Shown: positions 1 through 6,448 of the stretch, piece by piece
Layout: every line of letters begins with the position of its first letter
Numbering within the stretch: the first letter of the stretch is position 1
Origin: Thermoleophilia bacterium
Lineage (GTDB): Bacteria > Actinomycetota > Thermoleophilia > Gaiellales > JAICJC01
NCBI GenBank assembly: GCA_025928435.1
Contig: JAICJM010000129.1
Location: forward strand, 1-10,849
Reading direction: 5' to 3'
DNA length: 10,849 bases
Position numbers and translations under genes: made by a program
The notes under the pieces: model-generated
Databases searched by the model: none
What the model was told of the DNA's origin: nothing
What the model saw: only the letters and a program-made list of their open reading frames with translations

Positions 1-597
1 CCGCTCCCCGACCGCCCGCACGGCGTGCAGGTCGTTGTACTCGCAGACGAGCGTGTCGGCCGTCACCGCCGCCGGCACGCCGGGGCTGGACGGGATGCCG
101 AGCGTCGCGAGGCCGGAGCCGGCCTGTGCCAGCAGGGAGTCGGCGTGGCCGTGGTAGCCGCCCGCGAACTTCACGATCTTCGTGCGCCCGGTGTGCGCAC
201 GGGCGAGGCGCACGGCGCTCATGACCGCCTCGGTGCCCGAGGAGACGAACCGCACCTGCTCGAGCGACGGCACGGCGGCGCACACCTCCCGCGCCAGCTC
301 GAGCTCGAGCTCGGTGGGAGCCCCGAACGACGTGCCCTGCGCGGCCGCGGCCGTCACGGCGGCGACGACGTCGGGGTGGGCGTGGCCGGCGATCAGCGGA
401 CCCCAGGACTGCACCCAGTCGACGTACGAGTTGCCGTCGGCGTCCCAGACCTCGCCGCCGGCGCCGCGCGCCAGGAACAGCGGGTGGTCGCGGCCGACCG
501 AGCGCATCGCCCGCACCGGGCTCGAGACGCCGCCGGGCAGCAACCGGCGAGCCTCCTCGAAGAGCCGCGCCGACTGGGTCTCGGTTAGGACAGCCAC
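1..597 (-). CDS. hemL: Glutamate-1-semialdehyde 2,1-aminomutase, N-terminal part (runs off left edge)
   Basis: This PLP-dependent class III aminotransferase-fold enzyme converts glutamate-1-semialdehyde to 5-aminolevulinate in the cytosol, the last step of the C5 route into haem. The visible 199 residues match the family from the start: [10 protein letters not shown] near residues 21-30, [12 protein letters not shown] near 64-75, SFGAPTE near 90-96, the cofactor phosphate-loop region [10 protein letters not shown] at 119-128 and [10 protein letters not shown] at 144-153. The family is usually about 430 residues, so over half, including the PLP-binding lysine, lies outside the window. I chose the GTG at 597 because the protein then begins at the usual place; it overlaps the end of hemB by 13 nt, so the two are probably translationally coupled and co-transcribed. 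A weak purine-rich stretch precedes it. The family assignment is very secure by motif; the exact start is less sure. Confidence 0.95.
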   Translation of the reverse strand, partial: MAVLTETQSARLFEEARRLLPGGVSSPVRAMRSVGRDHPLFLARGAGGEVWDADGNSYVDWVQSWGPLIAGHAHPDVVAAVTAAAAQGTSFGAPTELELELAREVCAAVPSLEQVRFVSSGTEAVMSAVRLARAHTGRTKIVKFAGGYHGHADSLLAQAGSGLATLGIPSSPGVPAAVTADTLVCEYNDLHAVRAVGER

Positions 598-1556
598 CCC
601 GCCGCCTCGGCGGCGTAATACGTGATGACGAGGTCGGCCCCGGCGCGGCGGACGCCGGTGAGCGCCTCGAGGGCGGCCGCGCGGCGGTCGACGAGGCCGC
701 GGGCGGCGGCGGCCTCGAGCATGGCGTACTCGCCGCTCACCTGGTAGGCGGCCAGCGGCACGAGCGTCTCCGCCCGCAGCCGGCGGAGAACGTCGAGGTA
801 CGGCAGGGCCGGCTTCACCATGACGACGTCGGCGCCCTCCTCGATGTCGAGCAGCGCCTCGCGCACGGCCTCGTTGCCGTTGCCGGGATCCATCTGGTAG
901 CCCTTGCGGTCACCCTCGGACGGCGTGGAGTGGGCGGCGTCGCGGAACGGGCCGTAGAACGCCGACGCGAACTTGGCGCTGTAGGCCATGATCGCGGTGT
1001 CGGTGAGGCCGTCGTTGTCGAGCGCCGAGCGGATCACGGCGACGCGGCCGTCCATCATGTCCGACGGCGCGACCATGTCGGCGCCGGCCGCGGCGTGGGA
1101 CAGGGCCGTGTCGGCCAGCAGCTCGAGGCTGATGTCGTTCTCGACCACCCCGTCGCGCAGGACGCCGCAGTGCCCGTGCGACGTGTACTGGCACAGGCAC
1201 ACATCGGTGATGACCGTGAGCTCGGGCACCTCGGCCTTGATCGCGCGCACCCCCAGCTGGACGATCCCCTCCGGGTCGTAGGCCTCGCTGCCGGCCTCGT
1301 CCTTGCGGGCGGGGATCCCGAACAGCAGCACGGCCGGAACCCCCGCGGCGTGGACGCCCACGGCCGTCTCGACCAGGCCGTCGATGCCGTGATGGCTCTG
1401 CCCGGGCATCGACTCGATCGGCGTCGACTCGCCGCCGCCGTGGCGCACGAAGAGCGGCTGGATCAGATCCGACGGGGTCAGGCGCGTCTCGCGCACCATC
1501 TGCCGGATGCCGGAAGTCCGCCTCAGCCGGCGCAGGCGGGTGGTGGGAAACGGCAT
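585..1556 (-). CDS. hemB: Delta-aminolevulinic acid dehydratase (porphobilinogen synthase)
   Basis: The enzyme condenses two 5-aminolevulinate molecules into porphobilinogen in the cytosol, directly after HemL. At 323 residues it has normal family length. It carries the three-cysteine metal site [14 protein letters not shown] with cysteines at 120, 122 and 130, the first Schiff-base lysine in [15 protein letters not shown] (Lys195), and the second in [11 protein letters not shown] (Lys248), essentially the E. coli numbering. The cysteine site marks it as a zinc-type enzyme, since magnesium-type homologs replace these cysteines. The frame stays open to 1622, but ATG 1556 gives the standard N-terminus ([13 protein letters not shown]) and removes an overlap with the divergent regulator. 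No ribosome-binding site precedes it; TACAAT lies exactly 6 nt upstream, which suggests a leaderless message. hemL follows with a 13-nt overlap. Confidence 0.97.
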   Translation of the reverse strand: MPFPTTRLRRLRRTSGIRQMVRETRLTPSDLIQPLFVRHGGGESTPIESMPGQSHHGIDGLVETAVGVHAAGVPAVLLFGIPARKDEAGSEAYDPEGIVQLGVRAIKAEVPELTVITDVCLCQYTSHGHCGVLRDGVVENDISLELLADTALSHAAAGADMVAPSDMMDGRVAVIRSALDNDGLTDTAIMAYSAKFASAFYGPFRDAAHSTPSEGDRKGYQMDPGNGNEAVREALLDIEEGADVVMVKPALPYLDVLRRLRAETLVPLAAYQVSGEYAMLEAAAARGLVDRRAAALEALTGVRRAGADLVITYYAAEAAGWLS

Positions 1557-1562
1557 GTGAGG

Positions 1563-1568
1563 ATTGTA
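1563..1568 (-). promoter_or_regulatory. Predicted -10 element of the hemB-hemL operon
   Basis: TACAAT on the minus strand matches the TATAAT consensus at five of six positions and stands out in this GC-rich DNA. Six nucleotides separate it from the hemB ATG, so the expected transcription start falls on the A of the start codon. No clear -35 hexamer is visible at 16-18 nt. The absence of a Shine-Dalgarno sequence agrees with leaderless translation. Not shown experimentally. Confidence 0.55.
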
Positions 1569-1587
1569 TTCGGACGCCGTTTCCGCC

Positions 1588-1616
1588 TTGCCGCACCAGG
1601 GGCGCTGGAGTAAGAT
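1588..1616 (+). promoter_or_regulatory. Predicted promoter of the XRE-TPR regulator, with an inverted repeat in its spacer
   Basis: TTGCCG (1588-1593) and TAAGAT (1611-1616) are separated by 17 nt, the ideal sigma-70-type spacing; each matches consensus at four of six positions. The predicted start is near 1623, two nt before ATG 1625. The spacer contains the inverted repeat CCAG-N5-CTGG (1596-1608), which could be an operator for the downstream XRE regulator. That role is inference. Confidence 0.5.
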
Positions 1617-1624
1617 TGCCAAGA

Positions 1625-3040
1625 ATGGACTGGCCCGAGTCTGTCGAAGGTCAAGACATGGACGTCTCGCAGATGCACGAGGGCGAGTACTCCAACGAGG
1701 CCCTGCGCAAGCTCGGGGCCCGCGTCCGGCACCTCCGCCGCAAGCGTGGGATGACCCAGCGCGACCTCTCGTTCGAGGGCTGCTCGTACAGCTATCTGGC
1801 CAGGATCGAGGCCGGCGACCGCCGCCCCAGCCCGCGCGTGCTGATGGAGATCGCGCGCCGCCTCGGCGTCAGCACCGAGGAGCTCACCGGCGAGACGGCG
1901 CCGGGGCAGCGGCCGCGCTCGCTCGAGCTGCTGGACGCGATGGTGCTCGGCCGCATGGGCCGGCTGGAGGAGTCCGAGGAGCTCCTGCGCGGCGTCCTGC
2001 GCGAGGCCGAGGTGAACGGCGACGGCGAGCGCATGAGCGAGGCCTGCGAGGGCCTCGGCCTGCTCGCGGCCGAGCGCGGCGACGACCGCGAGGCCCGGCG
2101 GCTGCTCGAGCAGGCGCTCGAGGTCGGCACGCCGCCCGACCCGGCCCAGCGGGTGCAGCTCTACGGCCGCCTGCAGGAGATCTACCGCCGCGCGGGCGAC
2201 GTCGCGCGCGCGCTCGCCCTGCTCCAGGACTGCATCGCGCGGCTCGAGCGCGACAGCACGACCGACGAGGCGAAGCTCGTCCGCTACTCGCTGTGGCTGA
2301 GCGAGGCCTACGCCGAGGCCGGGGCCTTTGCCCGCTCGGCGACGGCGCTCGCCGAGGCGCTTACGAACCGCGCCCAGGGCGTCGACCTGGCCTCGCGCGC
2401 GGCCAGCCAGTACGCGATCTCGCGCGCCCACGCCACCGCCGGCGCCCTCGACCAGGCGATCCGCTTCTCCGACCGGGCGCTCGCCCTGTACGAGCTGGCG
2501 GACGACAACCGCGCGCTCGGCGAGGCCCATCTGACCTACGCGCAGCGGCTGCTCGACCAGGGCGACACCGACGACGCGGGCACCCACCTGCGCGCCGCCC
2601 GGGAGGTGTTCGGGCCGGCCGCGGAGCCGGTTCAGCGCGGCCGGCTGCTGGTCGAGGAGGCGCGCCACGCGCTCCAGGCCGGGCGCGGCGAGGAGGCCGT
2701 CCGCAGCGCGACCGAGGCGGTCGCGGTGCTCGAGGGGGCGGCGGCCGACGGGCGCGTCGGCGAGGCGCACCTCGTGCTCGCCCGGGTGCAGGACGAGCTC
2801 GGCGAGATGGAGCGGGCGGACGCGGCCTACACGGCGGCGATCGCCTCGCTGCAGCGCCAGGGGGACAGCGCCCCGGCGCTCGCGCGGGCATACCGCCACT
2901 ACGGGAAGTTCCTGAAGCGGCTCGGCCGGGCCGAGGCGGCGCTGGAGGCGTTCGAGCTCGCCGCCGACCTCGCGCCCTCGAACCAGGACGCGCTGGCGCC
3001 GCTTCCCACCGCCGACCTGCGGCTGCCCTCCGACTTCTGA
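1625..3040 (+). CDS. XRE-family helix-turn-helix regulator with TPR sensor domain
   Basis: A probable cytosolic transcription regulator. Residues about 27-89 form an XRE/Cro-type helix-turn-helix: LGARVRHLRRKRGMTQRDLS, then SYLARIEAGDRRPS with the typical recognition helix, ending LGVSTEELTG. From about residue 100 to the end the protein is a run of helix-turn-helix TPR units, such as GRLEESEELLRGVLREAE and the C-terminal YGKFLKRLGRAEAALEAFE. The architecture (N-terminal HTH, C-terminal TPR solenoid) resembles RRNPP-type and other TPR-controlled regulators, where the solenoid binds a peptide or partner protein; no ligand can be named here. ATG 1625 (471 residues) fits a near-leaderless message from TAAGAT. 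ATG 1658 has GAAGG 7 nt upstream and is a real alternative, and TTG 1616 is a weaker one. It is divergent from hemB and followed after 19 nt by an HTH-less paralog, probably in one operon. Confidence 0.88.
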   Translation: MDWPESVEGQDMDVSQMHEGEYSNEALRKLGARVRHLRRKRGMTQRDLSFEGCSYSYLARIEAGDRRPSPRVLMEIARRLGVSTEELTGETAPGQRPRSLELLDAMVLGRMGRLEESEELLRGVLREAEVNGDGERMSEACEGLGLLAAERGDDREARRLLEQALEVGTPPDPAQRVQLYGRLQEIYRRAGDVARALALLQDCIARLERDSTTDEAKLVRYSLWLSEAYAEAGAFARSATALAEALTNRAQGVDLASRAASQYAISRAHATAGALDQAIRFSDRALALYELADDNRALGEAHLTYAQRLLDQGDTDDAGTHLRAAREVFGPAAEPVQRGRLLVEEARHALQAGRGEEAVRSATEAVAVLEGAAADGRVGEAHLVLARVQDELGEMERADAAYTAAIASLQRQGDSAPALARAYRHYGKFLKRLGRAEAALEAFELAADLAPSNQDALAPLPTADLRLPSDF

Positions 3041-3050
3041 GGGGCGCGTA

Positions 3051-3056
3051 GAGGAG
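3051..3056 (+). promoter_or_regulatory. Ribosome-binding site of the second TPR gene
   Basis: GAGGAG lies 3 nt before TTG 3060 in the 19-nt gap after the XRE-TPR gene. The spacing is short, but this is the clearest Shine-Dalgarno sequence in the window and is the reason for preferring the TTG start. It fits an internal gene of an operon, in contrast to the first genes of transcripts here, which mostly lack one. Confidence 0.5.
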
Positions 3057-3059
3057 ATC

Positions 3060-4181
3060 TTGTCGGATCTCGAAGATCCCGCGGCGGTGCCGCGCAGGCA
3101 GGTGTCCGAGGCCATGATGCTGGTCGCCCTCGACCGGCTGGACGAAGCCGAGGAGCTCCTGCTGCGCACCCTGCGCGCCGCCGAGACGCTCGACGACCGC
3201 GATTCCGGCTCGCGCGCGCTCGAGGGTCTGGGCCTGATCGCCTCGCGCAGGGGCCGGTTCGAGCGTGCCGTCGAGCTCCTCGAGGACGCGCTCGAGCGGG
3301 CGGGCGACGCCGACCCGGACGACCGCTTCGAGCTCTACCGCGAGCTGGCCCGCCTGCACGGCGAGGGCACGAACCTGCCCCGGTCGATCGAGATCCTGGA
3401 GGGCTGCCTGGCCGGGATGCGGGCGCGGCCCGAGCGGGACGCGGTCAAGCTGGTCGGCTACACGGTCTACCTCAGCTACGCCTACGCGGACATGGGCGAC
3501 TACGGGCACGCCACCGCCGTCCTGACGGAGGCGCTGCGCGAGGACGCCGAGGAGATCGACCGCGCCACCCGCTCGACCGCCTACCGCGCGCTCGCACGGC
3601 TGTACGCCGCCACCGGGCAGACGCAGATCGCCGTCGACTACGCCCGCCGCGGCGTCGAGGTCGCGAACGAGACCGGCAACGAGTGGGACCGGGCCAACGC
3701 CCACCTGCTGCTCGCCCACATCCTGCTCGACGACAGCCAGGCAGACGAGGCCGGCCGCGAGCTGGTCGCCGCCCGGCGGGCCTACGGCGCCCGGATGAGC
3801 AGCATGGACGAGGGCTTCGTCCGGGTCGAGGAGGCGCGGCGGGCGCTCCAGGGGGGCGATCCCGAGGGCGCGGCCGACCTGGCCCGCGAGGCGATCGAGC
3901 TGCTCGGCAACCTGTCCGTCCCCGGCCAGCTCGGCGAGAGCTACCTCGTCCTTGCCCGCAGCTACGACGAGACCGGCCGCCCCGACCGGGCCGAGAAGGC
4001 CTACGCCACGGCGATCGACGCGCTCAGGCGGCAGAACGGCTGGCATTGCGAGCTGGGGCGGGCGTACCGCTGGTACGGGAAGTTCCTGCGCAAGGCCGGG
4101 CGCACCGAAGCGGCGATGGAGGCGTTCGAGCAGGCGGCCGACCTGGCCCCCTCGAACCATGATCGCCAGGACACGGTCTAG
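3060..4181 (+). CDS. TPR repeat protein, HTH-less paralog of the preceding regulator
   Basis: A 373-residue soluble protein made of TPR helix pairs and nothing else recognisable. It aligns colinearly with the TPR part of the upstream regulator over its full length: LDRLDEAEELL against GRLEESEELL, ALEGLGLIASRRG against ACEGLGLLAAERG, VRVEEARRALQGG against LLVEEARHALQAG, and the near-identical ends YGKFLRKAGRTEAAMEAFE and YGKFLKRLGRAEAALEAFE followed by AADLAPSN. The helix-turn-helix is missing: only about 20 unrelated residues precede the first TPR. This is a tandem duplication followed by loss of the DNA-binding domain, or by its gain in the other copy. A role as partner, antagonist or ligand-binding decoy of the regulator is inference. 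TTG 3060 is chosen for GAGGAG just upstream; ATG 3114 is a less likely alternative. Its TAG stop shares the CTAG with the convergent transporter gene. Confidence 0.85.
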   Translation: MSDLEDPAAVPRRQVSEAMMLVALDRLDEAEELLLRTLRAAETLDDRDSGSRALEGLGLIASRRGRFERAVELLEDALERAGDADPDDRFELYRELARLHGEGTNLPRSIEILEGCLAGMRARPERDAVKLVGYTVYLSYAYADMGDYGHATAVLTEALREDAEEIDRATRSTAYRALARLYAATGQTQIAVDYARRGVEVANETGNEWDRANAHLLLAHILLDDSQADEAGRELVAARRAYGARMSSMDEGFVRVEEARRALQGGDPEGAADLAREAIELLGNLSVPGQLGESYLVLARSYDETGRPDRAEKAYATAIDALRRQNGWHCELGRAYRWYGKFLRKAGRTEAAMEAFEQAADLAPSNHDRQDTV

Positions 4182-5380
4182 TCCCGCGCGGACACCGGAG
4201 GCGGCCGGTCCGGCTCCGGCTCGTCCCCCGGTTCGATCTCGACCTCGACCGGGATCGGCCCGCCCCGCCACGGCTCCAGGCTGATCCGCTCGAGCAGGAA
4301 CGCGGAGATCTCGCGCCCGATCGCGACCAGCGGCATCGCCAGGAACACGCCCGCGAGGCCGTAGAGCTCGCCGGCCGCGAGCAGGGCGAAGATCACCACC
4401 AGCGGGTGCACCTTGACCGCGCCGCCCATCAGCTTGGGCACGATGACGTGGCCCTCGATCTGGTGGATGAAGAGGAACAGGATCGCGACGCCGATCACGG
4501 CCGTCGCCGACTGGGTGGCGGCCACGGCCAGCGGGGCCAGCGCGCCCATCCACGGGCCCAGGTAGGGGATGATCTCGACCACCGCCGCCCAGCCCGCGAA
4601 GGCGAGCGCGTAGGTCGAACCCGCCGGGAAGACGCCGGTCACGCCCAGGATCTCGAGGCCGATCCCGGCCGAGGCGCCGACGGCCAGCGACACCATCGTC
4701 TGGCCGCGGATGTAGGCGAGCAGCGCCCGCTCCACCCGCGTGACGAGGTCGTCGTCGGGGCCGGTGCCGGGGAACACCCGGCGCAGGAACCGCGAGAGGC
4801 GGGGGGCGTCGAGCAGCATGTAGACCGAGATCACGATCACCAGGACGAGGTTGAAGATGCTCTCGAAGACCGTGATCAGGAGCGACTGGACGACGGACAC
4901 CGCCCGCCCCGAGTAGCGCTGGAGATGGGTGACGTCGACGTGGTGCAGGAGCCGCTCGCCCGGCTTCTCGACGTTCACCTTCACCGGGCTCGAGTCGTTG
5001 ATCCATCGCTGGAGGTCGGCCAGCTTGCGGTCGGCGGGGGTGACGCCGTGGGCGTCCTCCCGGAACTGGTCGTTCACCTGGTTGGCGACCGACTGCACCT
5101 CGCGCGCGATCACCGTGCCCGCGATCACGCTGATCCCGCCGATCGCGACGGCGAAGCACACGTAGACCAGCAGCACGGACAGGCCGCGCGGGATGCGCAC
5201 GGCGCAGAACGCCCGCACGATCGGGTTCAGGAGGATCGCGATCAGGGCCGCGACGATGAAGACGAAGACGGCCCCGTTCACCGCCGACACGAAGAGCCAT
5301 GCGCCCACCACGACGAGCGGCAGTCCCACGAGCTGGATCCACCGCGGGATCACGATGTTCCCCGGGCCGGTGCGAGGCAT
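4178..5380 (-). CDS. AI-2E family transporter (PF01594-type permease)
   Basis: A polytopic inner-membrane protein of 400 residues, typical for the AI-2E/TqsA/PerM family, whose members export autoinducer-2 or act as cation/proton antiporters; the substrate cannot be told from sequence. Hydrophobic segments lie near residues 14-34, 36-52, 66-92 and 161-190, with several more between 228 and 356. A long soluble loop occupies about 93-155, as usual. Family motifs are present: YIRGQ at 223-227, IPYLGPWMG at 271-279, IEGHVIVPKLMG at 308-319, VHPL at 324-327 and YGLAGVFLAMPL at 340-351. The C-terminus (373-400) is an acidic, proline-rich tail (EIEPGDEPEPDRPPP). ATG 5380 is preferred because TACGAT lies 7 nt upstream; ATG 5389 would add three residues. 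No Shine-Dalgarno is seen at either. The stop overlaps the stop of the convergent TPR gene by 4 nt. Confidence 0.93.
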   Translation of the reverse strand: MPRTGPGNIVIPRWIQLVGLPLVVVGAWLFVSAVNGAVFVFIVAALIAILLNPIVRAFCAVRIPRGLSVLLVYVCFAVAIGGISVIAGTVIAREVQSVANQVNDQFREDAHGVTPADRKLADLQRWINDSSPVKVNVEKPGERLLHHVDVTHLQRYSGRAVSVVQSLLITVFESIFNLVLVIVISVYMLLDAPRLSRFLRRVFPGTGPDDDLVTRVERALLAYIRGQTMVSLAVGASAGIGLEILGVTGVFPAGSTYALAFAGWAAVVEIIPYLGPWMGALAPLAVAATQSATAVIGVAILFLFIHQIEGHVIVPKLMGGAVKVHPLVVIFALLAAGELYGLAGVFLAMPLVAIGREISAFLLERISLEPWRGGPIPVEVEIEPGDEPEPDRPPPVSARD

Positions 5381-5387
5381 CGCGGCC

Positions 5388-5393
5388 ATCGTA
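5388..5393 (-). promoter_or_regulatory. Possible -10 element of the AI-2E transporter gene
   Basis: TACGAT on the minus strand fits TANNNT and ends 7 nt before ATG 5380, placing the expected transcript start within 1-2 nt of that codon. It would overlap the alternative ATG 5389, which argues for the shorter protein. No convincing -35 is visible. It sits in a 109-nt divergent intergenic region. Confidence 0.35.
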
Positions 5394-5476
5394 ACAGTCG
5401 CGGTTCCAGGCCATTCCGCGCCGGACGGCCGCCCGGGCGCCTGCGCGTGGACGCCCGCCGGACGGCCTGGATCCGC

Positions 5477-5482
5477 TACCCT
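5477..5482 (+). promoter_or_regulatory. Possible -10 element of the LytM-like gene
   Basis: TACCCT on the plus strand fits TANNNT and ends 7 nt before GTG 5490. No ribosome-binding site lies before that GTG and no clear -35 is visible. Together with the hexamer on the opposite strand at 5388-5393 it would make a divergent promoter pair in a short intergenic gap. Confidence 0.35.
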
Positions 5483-5489
5483 GGCGTGC

Positions 5490-6278
5490 GTGACCTCGAG
5501 GCACCGCCGCCGGTATCCGCGTCGTCGCGCCGACCGTCGCCGCACCCGCCGCAGGGTTGCGCTGGTCGGCGTGCTCCTGGTCGTCGTGACGATCATCGCG
5601 ACGGCCCTGCGCTCGGGATCCTCCGAGAACTCGCCCGCGGCGATCGCGAGCGTCGTGCCGTCCTCGCAGTTGGCTCCGAACGCGCCTCCGGCGCCGCTCG
5701 GCATGGCCACCGCGCCCGGCAACCTCGTGCTCGACGTGCCGATCAGCCACCGCCGGATCACGGCGATCGTCTACCACGGGGTGGGCACGTCCAACGTCGT
5801 CCCGCTCGTGCCGCTCGGGTCACAGCGCAACGCCGGCGTCCTGAACACGATCGCGAAGATGCTCACCGGCGCGCCCGACGGCGGCGGCGGGCCGTCCTAC
5901 TACGTCGACGACGCCGGCCAGGGGCCGAGCACGGGCTCGGTCGACGTCGGCGCCGTGGAGGGCACCGACGTCTACTCGCCCGTCGACGGCAAGGTCGTCA
6001 GCATCCGGCCCTACGTGATCGACGGCCGCGCCCACGGCAGCGTGATCGAGATCCAGCCCACGTCGACGCCCGCCGACGTGGTCACCCTGACGAACCTCTC
6101 GCCGGCCGCCGGGATCGTGGTCGGGACGCCCGTCTCGGCGGCCACGACGAAGCTCGGCGCCGTCGTCGACCTCTCGAAGGTGCTGACCCAGGAGATCTCC
6201 CGGTACAGCTCGGACGCGGGCAACCACGTCCACATCGAGGTCGGGCCCGCGCCGGCCACCAACGGCGTATTCCTTTAA
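5490..6278 (+). CDS. Membrane-anchored LytM/M23-like protein with incomplete active site
   Basis: A 262-residue protein with a very arginine-rich cytosolic start (residues 4-22), one membrane segment at about 23-40, a low-complexity linker, and an extracytoplasmic domain. The C-terminal half follows the M23/LytM pattern: VDVGAVEGTDVYSPVDGKVVS at about 151-171 in place of the usual HxGxD...GTPVYAPADGKVV, and NHVHIEVGP at 245-253 in place of HLHFEV. Of the five canonical residues, the zinc-ligand Asp (152) and the HxH pair (246, 248) remain. The first zinc-ligand His aligns with Thr148, and the catalytic His of the YAHL motif aligns with Asn202 in LTNLS. It is therefore probably not an active endopeptidase; like EnvC/NlpD-type LytM factors it might bind peptidoglycan or a partner. 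The frame is open upstream to 5193, but GTG 5490 starts just before the basic anchor. A hairpin follows the stop directly. Confidence 0.82.
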   Translation: MTSRHRRRYPRRRADRRRTRRRVALVGVLLVVVTIIATALRSGSSENSPAAIASVVPSSQLAPNAPPAPLGMATAPGNLVLDVPISHRRITAIVYHGVGTSNVVPLVPLGSQRNAGVLNTIAKMLTGAPDGGGGPSYYVDDAGQGPSTGSVDVGAVEGTDVYSPVDGKVVSIRPYVIDGRAHGSVIEIQPTSTPADVVTLTNLSPAAGIVVGTPVSAATTKLGAVVDLSKVLTQEISRYSSDAGNHVHIEVGPAPATNGVFL

Positions 6279-6279
6279 C

Positions 6280-6304
6280 GTGAGGGAACCCATGGTTCCC
6301 CCAC
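6280..6304 (+). terminator. Hairpin directly after the LytM-like gene, possible terminator
   Basis: GGGAACC (6284-6290) and GGTTCCC (6294-6300) form a perfect 7-bp stem with a 3-nt CAT loop. Three further pairs, GTG 6280-6282 with CAC 6302-6304, extend it across one A-C mismatch. It begins one nt after the stop codon. No T-run follows, so if it terminates it does so without the usual U tract, as is common in high-GC actinobacteria; it could also protect the mRNA 3' end. The sequence can also pair with GTCCCCAC near 6424-6431. Confidence 0.45.
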
Positions 6305-6448
6305 GAGCCCCCTCCTTCTCGGTAGCGGACGGTCTTCGCGCTGCGGCGAGAGCGCGGTCTCGCCTCCGCCACCGGGCTCTGCGCTCCGGCCGAGGAGGTC
6401 TCACCTCGACGTCGCGGCCTCCCGTCCCCACGAAGAGCTAGCGGTCAC
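6305..6448 (+). ncRNA. Non-coding region with strong predicted RNA structure, identity unknown
   Basis: No plausible gene lies here. Three structures are visible: a 7-bp perfect hairpin GGCGAGA (6345-6351)/TCTCGCC (6358-6364) with a 6-nt loop; an enclosing 9-bp stem CCTTCTCGG (6314-6322)/CCGAGGAGG (6390-6398) with one G-U pair; and a small hairpin GAGGT (6395-6399)/ACCTC (6403-6407) that cannot form together with the 9-bp stem. Flanking GAG/CTC and GTG-GGG/CCC-CAC complements could close the whole into a rod about 150 nt long. It may be the 5' leader of the YmdB gene, a 3' UTR, or a small RNA. A 6S-like rod is a possibility I cannot confirm. The strand is assumed from the genes on both sides. 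Confidence 0.3.

Noticed and set aside
296..316. Short repeated GAGCTC units.
   Set aside because: They encode the alternating Glu-Leu stretch of a helix in HemL and are not a separate repeat element.
1557..1622. Upstream extension of hemB to a start at 1622.
   Set aside because: The added 22 residues are not part of the family and would overlap the divergent promoter and the regulator start; ATG 1556 has a -10 element at leaderless spacing.
1523..3169. A 548-codon minus-strand frame opposite the XRE-TPR gene.
   Set aside because: It is a mirror of the TPR coding sequence, low in complexity and without recognisable motifs; the plus-strand protein explains the region.
4181..4193. Small inverted repeat GTCC-N5-GGAC just after the shared CTAG stop, considered as a bidirectional terminator.
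   Set aside because: A 4-bp stem inside the transporter coding region is too weak and easily occurs by chance at this GC content.
2361..5777. A very long open frame (over 1100 codons) on the minus strand across both TPR genes and the transporter.
   Set aside because: It is antisense or out of frame to three well-supported genes, the translation is Arg/Ala/Gly/Pro-rich with no domain, and such frames are expected where stop codons are rare in GC-rich DNA.
4406..6283. A 625-codon plus-strand frame across the transporter and the LytM-like gene.
   Set aside because: His/Arg/Asp-rich product typical of antisense reading; the AI-2E motifs on the other strand are unambiguous.
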